Source of the DNA: Leptothoe kymatousa TAU-MAC 1615
GTDB lineage: Bacteria; Cyanobacteriota; Cyanobacteriia; Phormidesmidales; Phormidesmidaceae
DNA: 64,000 nt
Assembly: GCF_018739865.1 (NCBI RefSeq)
Contig: NZ_JADOER010000011.1
Span: 248,001 to 312,000, forward strand
Direction of reading: 5' to 3'
In this document: positions 37,267 through 44,723 of the stretch, piece after piece
Numbering within the stretch: the first letter of the stretch is position 1
How the letters are laid out: each line of letters opens with the position of its first letter
The notes under the pieces: model-generated
Seen by the model: the letters and a program-made list of their open reading frames with translations, nothing else
Database searches by the model: none
Told to the model about the DNA's origin: nothing
Made by a program: the position numbers and the translations under genes

Positions 37267-37452
37267 GCCGTAGTTTTATGCATTCAGTAGGGGCATATGC
37301 GCCGCCAACAGTGAAGCCATAGTTTTATGCATTCAGTAGAGGCATGTGCGCCGCAAACAGTGAAGCCGTAGTTTATATACTCAGTAGAGGCATGGGCGCC
37401 GCCAACAGTGAAGCCATAGTTTTATGCATTCAGTAGGGGCATATGCGCCGCC
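37267..37452. repeat. 49-bp tandem repeat, about 3.8 copies
   Basis: The unit GCCATAGTTTTATGCATTCA plus 29 bp recurs at 37267, 37316, 37365 (48 bp) and 37413, with a few substitutions. The last copy holds the final nine codons and the stop of the ADP-ribosylglycohydrolase gene, so the array probably arose by expansion of this gene's 3' end into the spacer. Confidence 0.92.
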
Positions 37453-38210
37453 TTAAACTGAACAATTAGGGTCTTGAGACGCTCATCTAGAATGCTCCAA
37501 ACGCGATCGCTGATCGCCTCGGGCACCTCTCCATAGAAAGCCTCAGCAATACTCCCCGTAATACAGGTGAGCGTATCAGCATCGCCCCCCAGGGAAACGG
37601 CATTGCGAATGGCATCGGTAAAGCTGGTGGATTCGAGAAAGGCAGTGATGGCCTCGGGGACGGTCTGCTGACAAGACTCGTTAAAGGTATAGCCCGGGCG
37701 AATTTGGTTCAGGGTACGACTGAGATCGTAGCCAAACTGATGTTCCACATACTGCCTAATCGCCGGTTTTGACTGCCCCTGACGGGCAAGGAAAATAGCT
37801 GCCGCCGTCGCTTGAGCCCCCTTAACTCCCTCTGGGTGGTTGTGGGTCACGATCGCTGTTTGCTTCGCCGCTTGTAACACAGCCTCCAATGTTTGATGGG
37901 CATAGGCCACCGGACTCACCCGCATCGCCGCACCATTGCCCCAGCTGTTATAGGGTTCGCCCTGGGCAGCAGCGGCCCAACGCTGAAACCGAGCGCCATA
38001 GCCACCACATGGATTGGGATAAAACCGATAAAACCGCTTAAACGCATCACCATAGCCACCGCCGTGGAGTACTACATCAGCCACCGCCACCGTCAAAATA
38101 GTGTCATCGGTAAACGTGCTTTGATCTGTAAACAATGGAAAATCTTTGGTCTTGTGAGCGTCAAACTCATAAACAGAGCCAATGATGTCTCCTGCAATTG
38201 CACCGAGCAT
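37422..38210 (-). CDS. ADP-ribosylglycohydrolase family protein
   Basis: The family (DraG/ARH) removes ADP-ribose from proteins or small molecules using two metal ions. The 262-residue protein has the three metal-binding motifs: LGAIAGDIIGSVYEF at the N-terminus, STFTDDTILTVAVAD (about residue 33-47), and GGDADTLTCITGSIAEAFYG near 210-228. These are intact, so it should be active. The C-terminus (AAHMPLLNA) lies in the tandem repeat array. It is divergent from the NrtR-like gene, with an 80-bp spacer carrying a palindrome. The biological target is unknown; free ADP-ribose turnover would fit the Nudix neighbour. Confidence 0.92.
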   Translation of the reverse strand: MLGAIAGDIIGSVYEFDAHKTKDFPLFTDQSTFTDDTILTVAVADVVLHGGGYGDAFKRFYRFYPNPCGGYGARFQRWAAAAQGEPYNSWGNGAAMRVSPVAYAHQTLEAVLQAAKQTAIVTHNHPEGVKGAQATAAAIFLARQGQSKPAIRQYVEHQFGYDLSRTLNQIRPGYTFNESCQQTVPEAITAFLESTSFTDAIRNAVSLGGDADTLTCITGSIAEAFYGEVPEAISDRVWSILDERLKTLIVQFKAAHMPLLNA

Positions 38211-38234
38211 AGAACCAAAATAAAGAAAAACTTT

Positions 38235-38249
38235 GTGTATTTATTACAC
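38235..38249. promoter_or_regulatory. Palindrome in the divergent ADP-ribosylglycohydrolase/nrtR spacer
   Basis: GTGTA-TTTAT-TACAC is a perfect inverted repeat with a 5-nt centre in the 80-bp region between the two divergent start codons. A dimeric winged-helix regulator such as the adjacent NrtR-like protein is a candidate to bind it. This is inference from position and symmetry. Confidence 0.5.
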
Positions 38250-38290
38250 TAAGGTTATTTTGGTTATAGCGAATTAGCCTTAGATCGTCA

Positions 38291-38983
38291 ATGGCCCATA
38301 GCTACGATTACCCTAGACCAGCAGTGACGGTTGACTGTGTGGTCTTTGGCCTCGGCAAAACCGATCAATTGCAAGTTTTATTGATTCAGCGCCAGCTCCC
38401 ACCGTTTGTGGGGCAGTGGGCCTTGCCGGGTGGTTTTGTGCGGCCAGATGAAGCGTTGGAGCAGGCCGCTCGCCGCGAACTGGGTGAGGAAACGGGCGTA
38501 AAGGGCGTATTTCTGGAGCAGCTACAGGCCTATGGACAACCTCAGCGCGATCCGAGGGGACACACAATCACCGTGGCGTTCTATGCATTGGTAAATCTTT
38601 GGGACTATCAGGTGAAGGCGGCAACTGATGCCAAACAAGCGTGCTGGTGGGCCATTGGCCGCCAGCCAAACCTCGCCTTCGACCATGGGAAAATTATGCA
38701 GGATGCGATCGCAGCACTGCGCACCTCCATTCGCCACCGACCCATCGGATTTGAATTACTGCCCCAAAAGTTCACCCTAAGTCAGCTACAGCGCCTCTAC
38801 GAAATTGTGCTAGATCGCCCCTTTGACAAGCGCAATTTTCGCAAAAAACTGCTCAAGCTCGACATCCTCATAGACTTAGACGAAAAGGAAACCAACGTTG
38901 CCCACCGAGCCGCCCAGCTCTACAAGTTCGACGATGTTAAATATAAACAGCTAGCCAAGACAGGCTTCAACTTCGATCTCTAA
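38291..38983 (+). CDS. NrtR-like Nudix regulator
   Basis: The architecture is an N-terminal Nudix domain (about residues 8-145) and a C-terminal winged helix (about 155-230, with PQKFTLSQLQRLYEIVLDRP and KRNFRKKLLKLDIL), as in NrtR, the repressor of NAD-biosynthesis genes that responds to ADP-ribose. The Nudix box is complete: G48-x5-E54-x7-REL-G-EE-T-G-V70. It may therefore still hydrolyse ADP-ribose-type substrates rather than only sense them. The neighbours (ADP-ribosylglycohydrolase, nicotinamidase-like) agree with a role in NAD/ADP-ribose control. The ATG start is clear. Confidence 0.88.
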   Translation: MAHSYDYPRPAVTVDCVVFGLGKTDQLQVLLIQRQLPPFVGQWALPGGFVRPDEALEQAARRELGEETGVKGVFLEQLQAYGQPQRDPRGHTITVAFYALVNLWDYQVKAATDAKQACWWAIGRQPNLAFDHGKIMQDAIAALRTSIRHRPIGFELLPQKFTLSQLQRLYEIVLDRPFDKRNFRKKLLKLDILIDLDEKETNVAHRAAQLYKFDDVKYKQLAKTGFNFDL

Positions 38984-38989
38984 TAATGG

Positions 38990-39901
38990 CTATCCCAACA
39001 GGGAATAAATATTGCCATCAATGAGCAAATGGGTGATGCCCTTCGCCTGGAGATAGGAAGACGTCTTCGTAATAATTTGGCCATCGGGCACTTTGATAAT
39101 TCGCTGATTGCGCCGCGAAAACCGACGGGCCACCCGATGATTATCAAAGACCGGCAGCGTCAAAGCAGACTCTTGCTCTACCGGAATCGTGCCGAGCTCA
39201 GCAAACTCCTTGAGGGGATGGGTAATCAATTCTGACAGGCGATCGACGACCAAATAGCACGTGCGAGGAAATACGGCATCGGAGATCGGCATAATCTCCA
39301 CCGAATTGCCCACCAGGGAAGACTCGTCGCCCCCTATGTCATCGCCATCGTCATCAAACTCATCGTCATCATCAAACTCCGCATCCAGATCATTATCGAG
39401 GTCTTCATCCTCAAGATCGTCATCGCCTAGATCATCGAGGTCATCTAGATCTTCATCATCCAACGACTTTTTCTTACGAAGAACGGGCTCAGTCAATAAT
39501 TCTGTGGCCACCGCTGAAACGTCATCTGCATCTTTACCGCCACTGGGTTCCCCATCGGCTTCTGCCAATAGCTCTAGCTGCCCTGCATCTACAGCCTGAG
39601 TTTCCCCATCCGCAGACACCGCCCGAGAACGCTTTCTCGCACGGCGTATTGGTTTTGCCGGTGGCTCTGCCTGGGGCGAGTTTTCACTATCGGCGGCGGC
39701 AACTTTTTCCGACGGCGCAGAACGCTTTTGGGCGATCAGCGCCCGGTATTCATCCTCCGGCATCTGCATCTTTAAAATACGACTGACGGTGCTGGTACTC
39801 ACGCCATAACGTGTGGCAATGGTAGAGGTGGTCTCCCCTGGTTGGCGATAAATCTCAACCACATCACGTTTATCAGCGTCAGACAATTTGCGCGGTGCCA
39901 T
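38990..39901 (-). CDS. HTH protein with acidic linker, cyanobacteria type
   Basis: Residues 1-50 form a transposase-like HTH (LSDADKRDVVEIYRQPGETT, then IATRYGVSTSTVSRILKM), which probably binds DNA. A charged region with a basic stretch (IRRARKRSRA) follows, then about 60 residues of almost only Asp/Glu (DDEDLDDLDDLGDDDLEDED and on). The last about 110 residues form an ordered domain (ISDAVFPRTCYLVVDRLSEL, IIKVPDGQIITKTSSYL) ending in GNIYSLLG. There is no DDE catalytic domain, so it is not a transposase. The function is unknown. The serine-rich ORF on the other strand is a shadow of the acidic run. Confidence 0.82.
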   Translation of the reverse strand: MAPRKLSDADKRDVVEIYRQPGETTSTIATRYGVSTSTVSRILKMQMPEDEYRALIAQKRSAPSEKVAAADSENSPQAEPPAKPIRRARKRSRAVSADGETQAVDAGQLELLAEADGEPSGGKDADDVSAVATELLTEPVLRKKKSLDDEDLDDLDDLGDDDLEDEDLDNDLDAEFDDDDEFDDDGDDIGGDESSLVGNSVEIMPISDAVFPRTCYLVVDRLSELITHPLKEFAELGTIPVEQESALTLPVFDNHRVARRFSRRNQRIIKVPDGQIITKTSSYLQAKGITHLLIDGNIYSLLG

Positions 39902-39963
39902 ACAACAACACCCTCAAGGGCAGGTAAAAACGTTTTTCTAGTATGCCAGGTTTAGGCCGAGTG

Positions 39964-41007
39964 TCATGCCCGACGACGTGATCCCCGGCGCGACCTTTTA
40001 GAAACGTTATATTCGATGGCCGCTCCAGCCGCAAAAAACAAGGCCGAGAAGGTCCAAAATACTTCCCATAGTGCACCTTCCGTATAGTTATCGCCAGAAG
40101 CAGCAAACGCCATATCAGCGATATATAAACAGAAGGTTGCGATCGCAATTAGTTTCCAAGATTGCGAAAAACGCCCCCCCCAGAACGCCACTAACAATGC
40201 CGCCGCAATCACCACAAGAAAGCAATCAGCAATCACGTACATAAGCACCACAGGATCAGAAAACTTCTCCAAAGCAGTATCCAAAGACTGGGCCCAAGCC
40301 GGCGCAGGTAACAGCCCTGCAACCACCTCTTCCGCCGCATCTTCAGACACAGGTGCCGCAATCGCCTCACCCTCCGCTGGCTCACTCGAAGGCACTTCAA
40401 TCGGCTCTACCACTGATTCAGTTTCCGCCGGAGGCGCCGCTTGACTAATAACATCATACTCAGCCGCAATAGCCGGTTGTGCCCCTAGCTGAGCACTAGC
40501 TGATGGCAAACCATAGTTCAGCACACAGGCTAAAATCACCCCCACCGAACCAATGGCAAAAATCATGATCCATTGAGGAATCGTCAGATCAATACGTCGA
40601 GGCAATGCCGCCAACAACATACCGATGGCCATGGCAATGTAACTAATAAAATAAAAGCCATCACCCAAAGATACGGATGGGTCCAAGCCCCACACAGTGC
40701 CCCACAGGAAGAAGAACACATTGCCCGCCGCATAGGCCAACATAGCAAGGCCTAAAGCCAGCCATACGGTTCGACCACTGATAATCTGCGAACTTCCAGA
40801 ATTACGAATACACAGATAGGACGCCAGCAAAAATGCAAAAATTTCTAAAAAAGTAATCGAGACCAAAAACCAACCTGGCCTAGCCGCTTCTCCGGGTGCA
40901 AGCGCACCAAATAGTAGAAAGAATAGTACGGAAAGTACGCCCCAACCGAGACATAGAACCAAGGTAGACTGCGAATTGGCTTGAAAAGCCTTGGAAGACT
41001 GCGTCAA
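39964..41007 (-). CDS. Polytopic membrane protein, unknown function
   Basis: The 347-residue protein has about seven helices: five in the first 170 residues (LVLCLGWGVLSVLFFLLFGA, FLVSITFLEIFAFLLASYLC, VWLALGLAMLAYAAGNVFFF and others), a Glu/Pro/Ala-rich loop of about 70 residues (PAETESVVEPIEVPSSEPAE) and two more helices before a basic tail (SKRSRRGSRRRA). I do not recognise the family. The start is TTG (41007) with GGGAG seven bases upstream. It precedes the HTH gene by 62 bp on the same strand, so the two may share a transcript. Confidence 0.75.
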   Translation of the reverse strand: MTQSSKAFQANSQSTLVLCLGWGVLSVLFFLLFGALAPGEAARPGWFLVSITFLEIFAFLLASYLCIRNSGSSQIISGRTVWLALGLAMLAYAAGNVFFFLWGTVWGLDPSVSLGDGFYFISYIAMAIGMLLAALPRRIDLTIPQWIMIFAIGSVGVILACVLNYGLPSASAQLGAQPAIAAEYDVISQAAPPAETESVVEPIEVPSSEPAEGEAIAAPVSEDAAEEVVAGLLPAPAWAQSLDTALEKFSDPVVLMYVIADCFLVVIAAALLVAFWGGRFSQSWKLIAIATFCLYIADMAFAASGDNYTEGALWEVFWTFSALFFAAGAAIEYNVSKRSRRGSRRRA

Positions 41008-41292
41008 AGCTCTACTCCCTAATGCAATAACACCGAAAATTATGCAGCATAGGCAATATTTAAACTGCTCAGCTGACCGTTGAGGGACGAAGTCCCCCTT
41101 AGAAGTCCATCACCCCATAGGATGATTCAACACCACAACTGGGAAACAAAGGACATACTCCTACGTCCTCATATCTACCAGGTAAATTTATCAAGTTCGA
41201 TAAATATATAATTTACGCAAACGCAGCATACCCACAAAGTACGCCAAAAGCCACGGTTTGCAAAAAAAAGCAATGCCTACGGTAGAGTCAAG

Positions 41293-41964
41293 CTACTGCC
41301 AAAGTTGGCCGCTAGATAACTCCTTAAGCCACTTTAGAAATGCATCTCGCTCCGTGGGCGACAGTTCATCTAGAGCTTCTAACGCCCGGTCAGTAAAATT
41401 AGAACGGCCAAAATAGCTTCTGCCAATACGATGTAGTTCCTTAAATATCGTATTGAGATGGCTCGTCTGCCACGGTGGCAACGATGCTGAAAATGGATCT
41501 AGTTTAAGTATCCCCGTTACAGATTCCGCCGAGCCCAAGTCAGGCAAATGTAGTTGGGCACCTACCGCCGCCAAATCTCCCTCAAAACGTTTAGCCTGCT
41601 TACCTCCCATCAAATCAGCCACATCTTCATACATCGCCTGAATAATCAAAATACCGGCTTTCACAAAGATGGCACTGACACCATTCACAGCAGTCTGTAC
41701 AGGTTGAGCCCCCTTAGAAGATTGCTCTAAATTAATTTTGCCCCAAACACTAAATCGCTCTGGCTCTTCGAGGAGAACACAGGCTTTACCACGATTGTCA
41801 GTTAAATCTCGCCACAGGGTATGCGCTTCTTCCTCTTGAGCAGCATTAAAAACACTCAGCAGACGAAATGTCTGCCCTTGATAGGACAAGATCGGAATCT
41901 TTTGTTCTTTAGACGGATGCTGAAAGCTACCGATTTCTACATCCTGACGCTTTAAGATGAACAT
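41293..41964 (-). CDS. Conserved cyanobacterial protein (Npun_F0813-like)
   Basis: The 223-residue protein begins MFILKRQDVEIGSFQHPSKE and continues ILSYQGQTFRLLSVFNAAQE, ALWRDLTDN-like (TLWRDLTDNRGKACVLLEEP) and ERFSVWGKI. I recall this pattern from the cyanobacteria-only family labelled Npun_F0813, which has no known function. There is no signal peptide or membrane segment. A C-terminal helical part contains ALDELSPTERDAFLKWLKEL. It stands alone. Confidence 0.75.
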   Translation of the reverse strand: MFILKRQDVEIGSFQHPSKEQKIPILSYQGQTFRLLSVFNAAQEEEAHTLWRDLTDNRGKACVLLEEPERFSVWGKINLEQSSKGAQPVQTAVNGVSAIFVKAGILIIQAMYEDVADLMGGKQAKRFEGDLAAVGAQLHLPDLGSAESVTGILKLDPFSASLPPWQTSHLNTIFKELHRIGRSYFGRSNFTDRALEALDELSPTERDAFLKWLKELSSGQLWQ

Positions 41965-42311
41965 GGTGTCGCTGATAAATGCTAACCCAAAGGGTTTGAT
42001 GCTACTGACTTGAGCGAGTAAACCATTAGTCAGACGATGGGCATTTGCTGACTTCTAAGTAAATCCAACCTAACTCACTACGATAGTAGAAAACCGTTGA
42101 CTAAAACCATCACGTGCCTCAGCGTACCCAGTTCCGTACGCCGCACCGACAGTCGCCGTTTTGAGGGCTTCATGAATATGAGAGATTGCGCACAACCTCA
42201 CTGAACCGATAAGCTTAGTTTGAAACTATGATCAGAATGGTGATAATTAAATCACTATCTTTAGGTGAATGCCTATTAAGAAAGTTGAGTCGCCACTGAC
42301 TCAATAGGTAA
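41965..42311. other. Non-coding stretch before tRNA-Arg
   Basis: No gene was found. It should contain the tRNA promoter and that of the reverse-strand gene at 41293. ATGATCAGAATGGTGATAAT near 42228 is AT-rich and close to the tRNA. Confidence 0.5.
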
Positions 42312-42384
<73 letters not shown>

Positions 42385-42411
42385 TTTTATTGTCAAAGCA
42401 GTATCCAATAG

Positions 42412-42639
42412 CTAGCTGTTTTCTTTAGGTGGGCTAATGATCGCCTGCTCTTCCAAAAGTTTCAGCATGGTAATGAGAGTTTCTATCTTGGCCCCCTTAT
42501 AGCGTTTGCGCTCGCGCTGCTCCAGCGCCTGTTTACTCACGCCCAGGGCATTGGCCGCATCAGTCATGGTGGGAAAAACTAGCTTCCTCGCAGCAATCAG
42601 TCTTTCCGGTAGGTTTTCTAGCCAGTCAGATGCTTTCAT
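42412..42639 (-). CDS. Small HTH protein, Cro/XRE-like
   Basis: The 75-residue protein has a helix-turn-helix in TMTDAANALGVSKQALEQRER, with the typical A..LGVS...L spacing. The rest is helical. There is no toxin partner in reading distance, and its target is unknown. The ATG start is supported by the family-like N-terminal helix. It lies 27 bp from the 3' end of tRNA-Arg on the opposite strand, a position often occupied by accessory genes, although no attachment-site repeat was found. Confidence 0.65.
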   Translation of the reverse strand: MKASDWLENLPERLIAARKLVFPTMTDAANALGVSKQALEQRERKRYKGAKIETLITMLKLLEEQAIISPPKENS

Positions 42640-42987
42640 GGTGACGTCAACCTATAGTTTGGCAAATCAATATAGCTAATCCAATTTAGGCTGTCAACGG
42701 GGATCGCCTAGCAGCAAGGGATACAGCAGTTATGTTGCGACTACCCAGAGAAAGTCTTGACCATGGCCAAACGCGGGCTCTACAGCAGATGTGCTCAAGC
42801 TTCGTAAATTTTCAGGATACTGAATGGCGTCAAAATCCGTAAAAATTCTGACTGTTCCGTGAATTTTCCAGATCAGCCCTGTCGTTGTAAATCCCCATTC
42901 TCCTAGGGGGAATGCTGAAAACAGCGTCAGCCAGGCAAGCTTAGAAAAGAACGCTATAACATCACCATTTTCCTAGGTTTTATCGCC
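42640..42987. other. Divergent region between the small HTH gene and the HpsE-like GT2
   Basis: It contains an imperfect inverted pair, CCTATAGTTTGG and CCAATTTAGG, just upstream of the HTH gene, which could be an operator. GCCTAGCAGC is GC-rich. No gene was found. Confidence 0.45.
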
Positions 42988-44034
42988 ATGATTAGCGTAT
43001 TAGAACATGTCGATCGTCTTGTTAGTTTAAGACATGTATTTAGTCGCCTTTTTCCTAATAAGGTCGGTTTGGATTTTTCAGTAGCGATTCCCACCTACAA
43101 CGGAGGAAGTCGTTTGCCCATGGTGCTTGAGTGCCTACGCTGGCAGCTAAATGCCCACGAACTGAGTTGGGAAGTCATCGTAGTTGATAACAACAGCACC
43201 GATAACACAGCGGAGATCGTCCACAAATATCAAAAACAGTGGAATCAGCAGATCCCTTTGCGCTATGCATTTGAAGCAAAGCAAGGAGCTGCCTACGCTC
43301 GTCAAAAAGCGATTCAAATTGCCACCAGTCCTCTGATTGGCTTTCTAGATGACGACACGTTACCGGATATGACCTGGTTGGTGGCTGCGTATCGCTTTGC
43401 CGAAAACTATCCTAAAGCGGGCGTGATCGCCAGTCGTATCCGAGGAAATTTCGAAACTGAGCCGCCTGAAAATTTTGAGCGCATTGCTGCACTTCTGGCG
43501 TTAACAGAACGAGGCTCTGCCCCCATGATGTATGACCCAAGCCAGAAAGTGATCCCCCCCTCAGCAGGGATGGTCGTTAGGCGTCAGGTATGGTTGGATA
43601 ACGTTCCTAAAGAACTGGTGCTGACCGGTCGCACTGCCAAAAGCATGCTAACTGGGGAAGATACCGAATCTATTCTTCATATCCAACGAGCTGGCTGGGA
43701 AATCTGGTACAACCCCCACATGCGCCTACAACATCAAATTCCTGCGGCTCGATTAACTCGCCAATATCTGAAAAAGCTTTGTCGCGGGATTGGTCTGAGT
43801 CGTTACCGGACTCGCATGCTGAGCTGCAATCCATGGCAACGAGCCCCTATGCTTGTGCTCTATACCATCAACGATGTACGCAAAATTCTGCTCCACTGCC
43901 TCCGCTATCGCCAGGCAGTTTGGAACGATGATGTGGCCGCTTGCGAACTCACACTCTACACGGCCAGCCTGGCCAGCCCATTTTTCATGGCCCGTCGCCA
44001 TCTCAATCAACGCTTTCACAAAAGCGGAGCATAG
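42988..44034 (+). CDS. Glycosyltransferase family 2, HpsE-like
   Basis: The GT-A fold is clear: SVAIPTYNGGSRLPMVLECL (about residues 32-51), VIVVDNNSTDNTAEIV, AKQGAAYARQKAI, and the metal site FLDDDTLPD (D-x-D type). A later GEDTES is the usual catalytic ED. The C-terminal part is helical and basic. The size (348) and motif set resemble HpsE, a GT2 of the hormogonium polysaccharide locus in filamentous cyanobacteria. No other hps gene is adjacent, so the exact glycan is not shown. The start is ATG. Confidence 0.8.
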   Translation: MISVLEHVDRLVSLRHVFSRLFPNKVGLDFSVAIPTYNGGSRLPMVLECLRWQLNAHELSWEVIVVDNNSTDNTAEIVHKYQKQWNQQIPLRYAFEAKQGAAYARQKAIQIATSPLIGFLDDDTLPDMTWLVAAYRFAENYPKAGVIASRIRGNFETEPPENFERIAALLALTERGSAPMMYDPSQKVIPPSAGMVVRRQVWLDNVPKELVLTGRTAKSMLTGEDTESILHIQRAGWEIWYNPHMRLQHQIPAARLTRQYLKKLCRGIGLSRYRTRMLSCNPWQRAPMLVLYTINDVRKILLHCLRYRQAVWNDDVAACELTLYTASLASPFFMARRHLNQRFHKSGA

Positions 44035-44050
44035 CTGGCCTAGCCCAACT

Positions 44051-44623
44051 TCACCGTTGCAAATAGGCTTGCAAACGATCCACATCCTCTGGCAAAACAA
44101 CATTGAATTTACCAATGGCAGGGGCACCGCTATCATCGGCCGTAATCTCTAGCCAGTAGGCATAAAGATTGCCTAAACGCACATCTCCCTCGGTGGAGAA
44201 TGGCGCAATGCCATAGCTATTGAGACGCTCGGCTCGACGATAATCGGCATAAATATCCGCCCCATAAATCGTTCGTAGCGATTCTTCTAATCGTTCTAGG
44301 GTGACGGGTTCATCATAATCAACCAGAATAAACTCCTCACGACGAACAACGTTGATATTGGCACGCTGATTGGGCCAAACGCCGTTGCCACCGGAGGCTT
44401 GAAACCCGCCAATGGGAAACACACTCGCTTGAAATGTAAAGCGACGCGACGGCACATCTACTCGATGAACCCGCAGGCCTTCCTGGCGATCTGCCTGTAA
44501 CGTAGGATGGCCCTGCATCCAGGTTTTGGCATCATCCACAGACTGCCCTGGCAATGCGTAGCTTGGGCCACATAGCAAACACCACGGCAAGCCTAAACTA
44601 AACGCCAATCGCTTCAGTCCCAT
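44051..44623 (-). CDS. Secreted protein of unknown function
   Basis: The track frame begins at 44875 inside ffh, which is an artefact. The ATG at 44623 (MGLKRLAFSLGLPWCLLCGP) or 44635 opens a signal peptide with a cut after SYA. The mature protein, about 170 residues, has VPSRRFTFQASVFPIGGFQA, the acidic REEFILVDYDEPVTLERLEE and a C-terminal FNVVLPEDVDRLQAYLQ. I do not recognise it. It lies 100 bp downstream of ffh on the same strand and is convergent with the HpsE-like gene. Confidence 0.72.
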   Translation of the reverse strand: MGLKRLAFSLGLPWCLLCGPSYALPGQSVDDAKTWMQGHPTLQADRQEGLRVHRVDVPSRRFTFQASVFPIGGFQASGGNGVWPNQRANINVVRREEFILVDYDEPVTLERLEESLRTIYGADIYADYRRAERLNSYGIAPFSTEGDVRLGNLYAYWLEITADDSGAPAIGKFNVVLPEDVDRLQAYLQR

Positions 44624-44723
44624 ATGCTTTCCCATACATTTAGTCGATAGCCACAACTTCAACTTATGTTGATTAGCGTGCCCAGTCCAGCCCAATCCGT
44701 ATACGTTTGATTCTGCAGAGCGA

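Noticed and set aside
37267-37452. CRISPR-like array
   Set aside because: The units are contiguous without unique spacers and derive from a gene's 3' end; no cas gene is present.
39261-39599. Serine-rich 112-residue forward ORF
   Set aside because: It is the antisense of the Asp/Glu-rich linker of the HTH protein.
38990-39901. Transposase gene
   Set aside because: Only an HTH of transposase type is present; there is no DDE or other catalytic domain and no terminal inverted repeats were seen.
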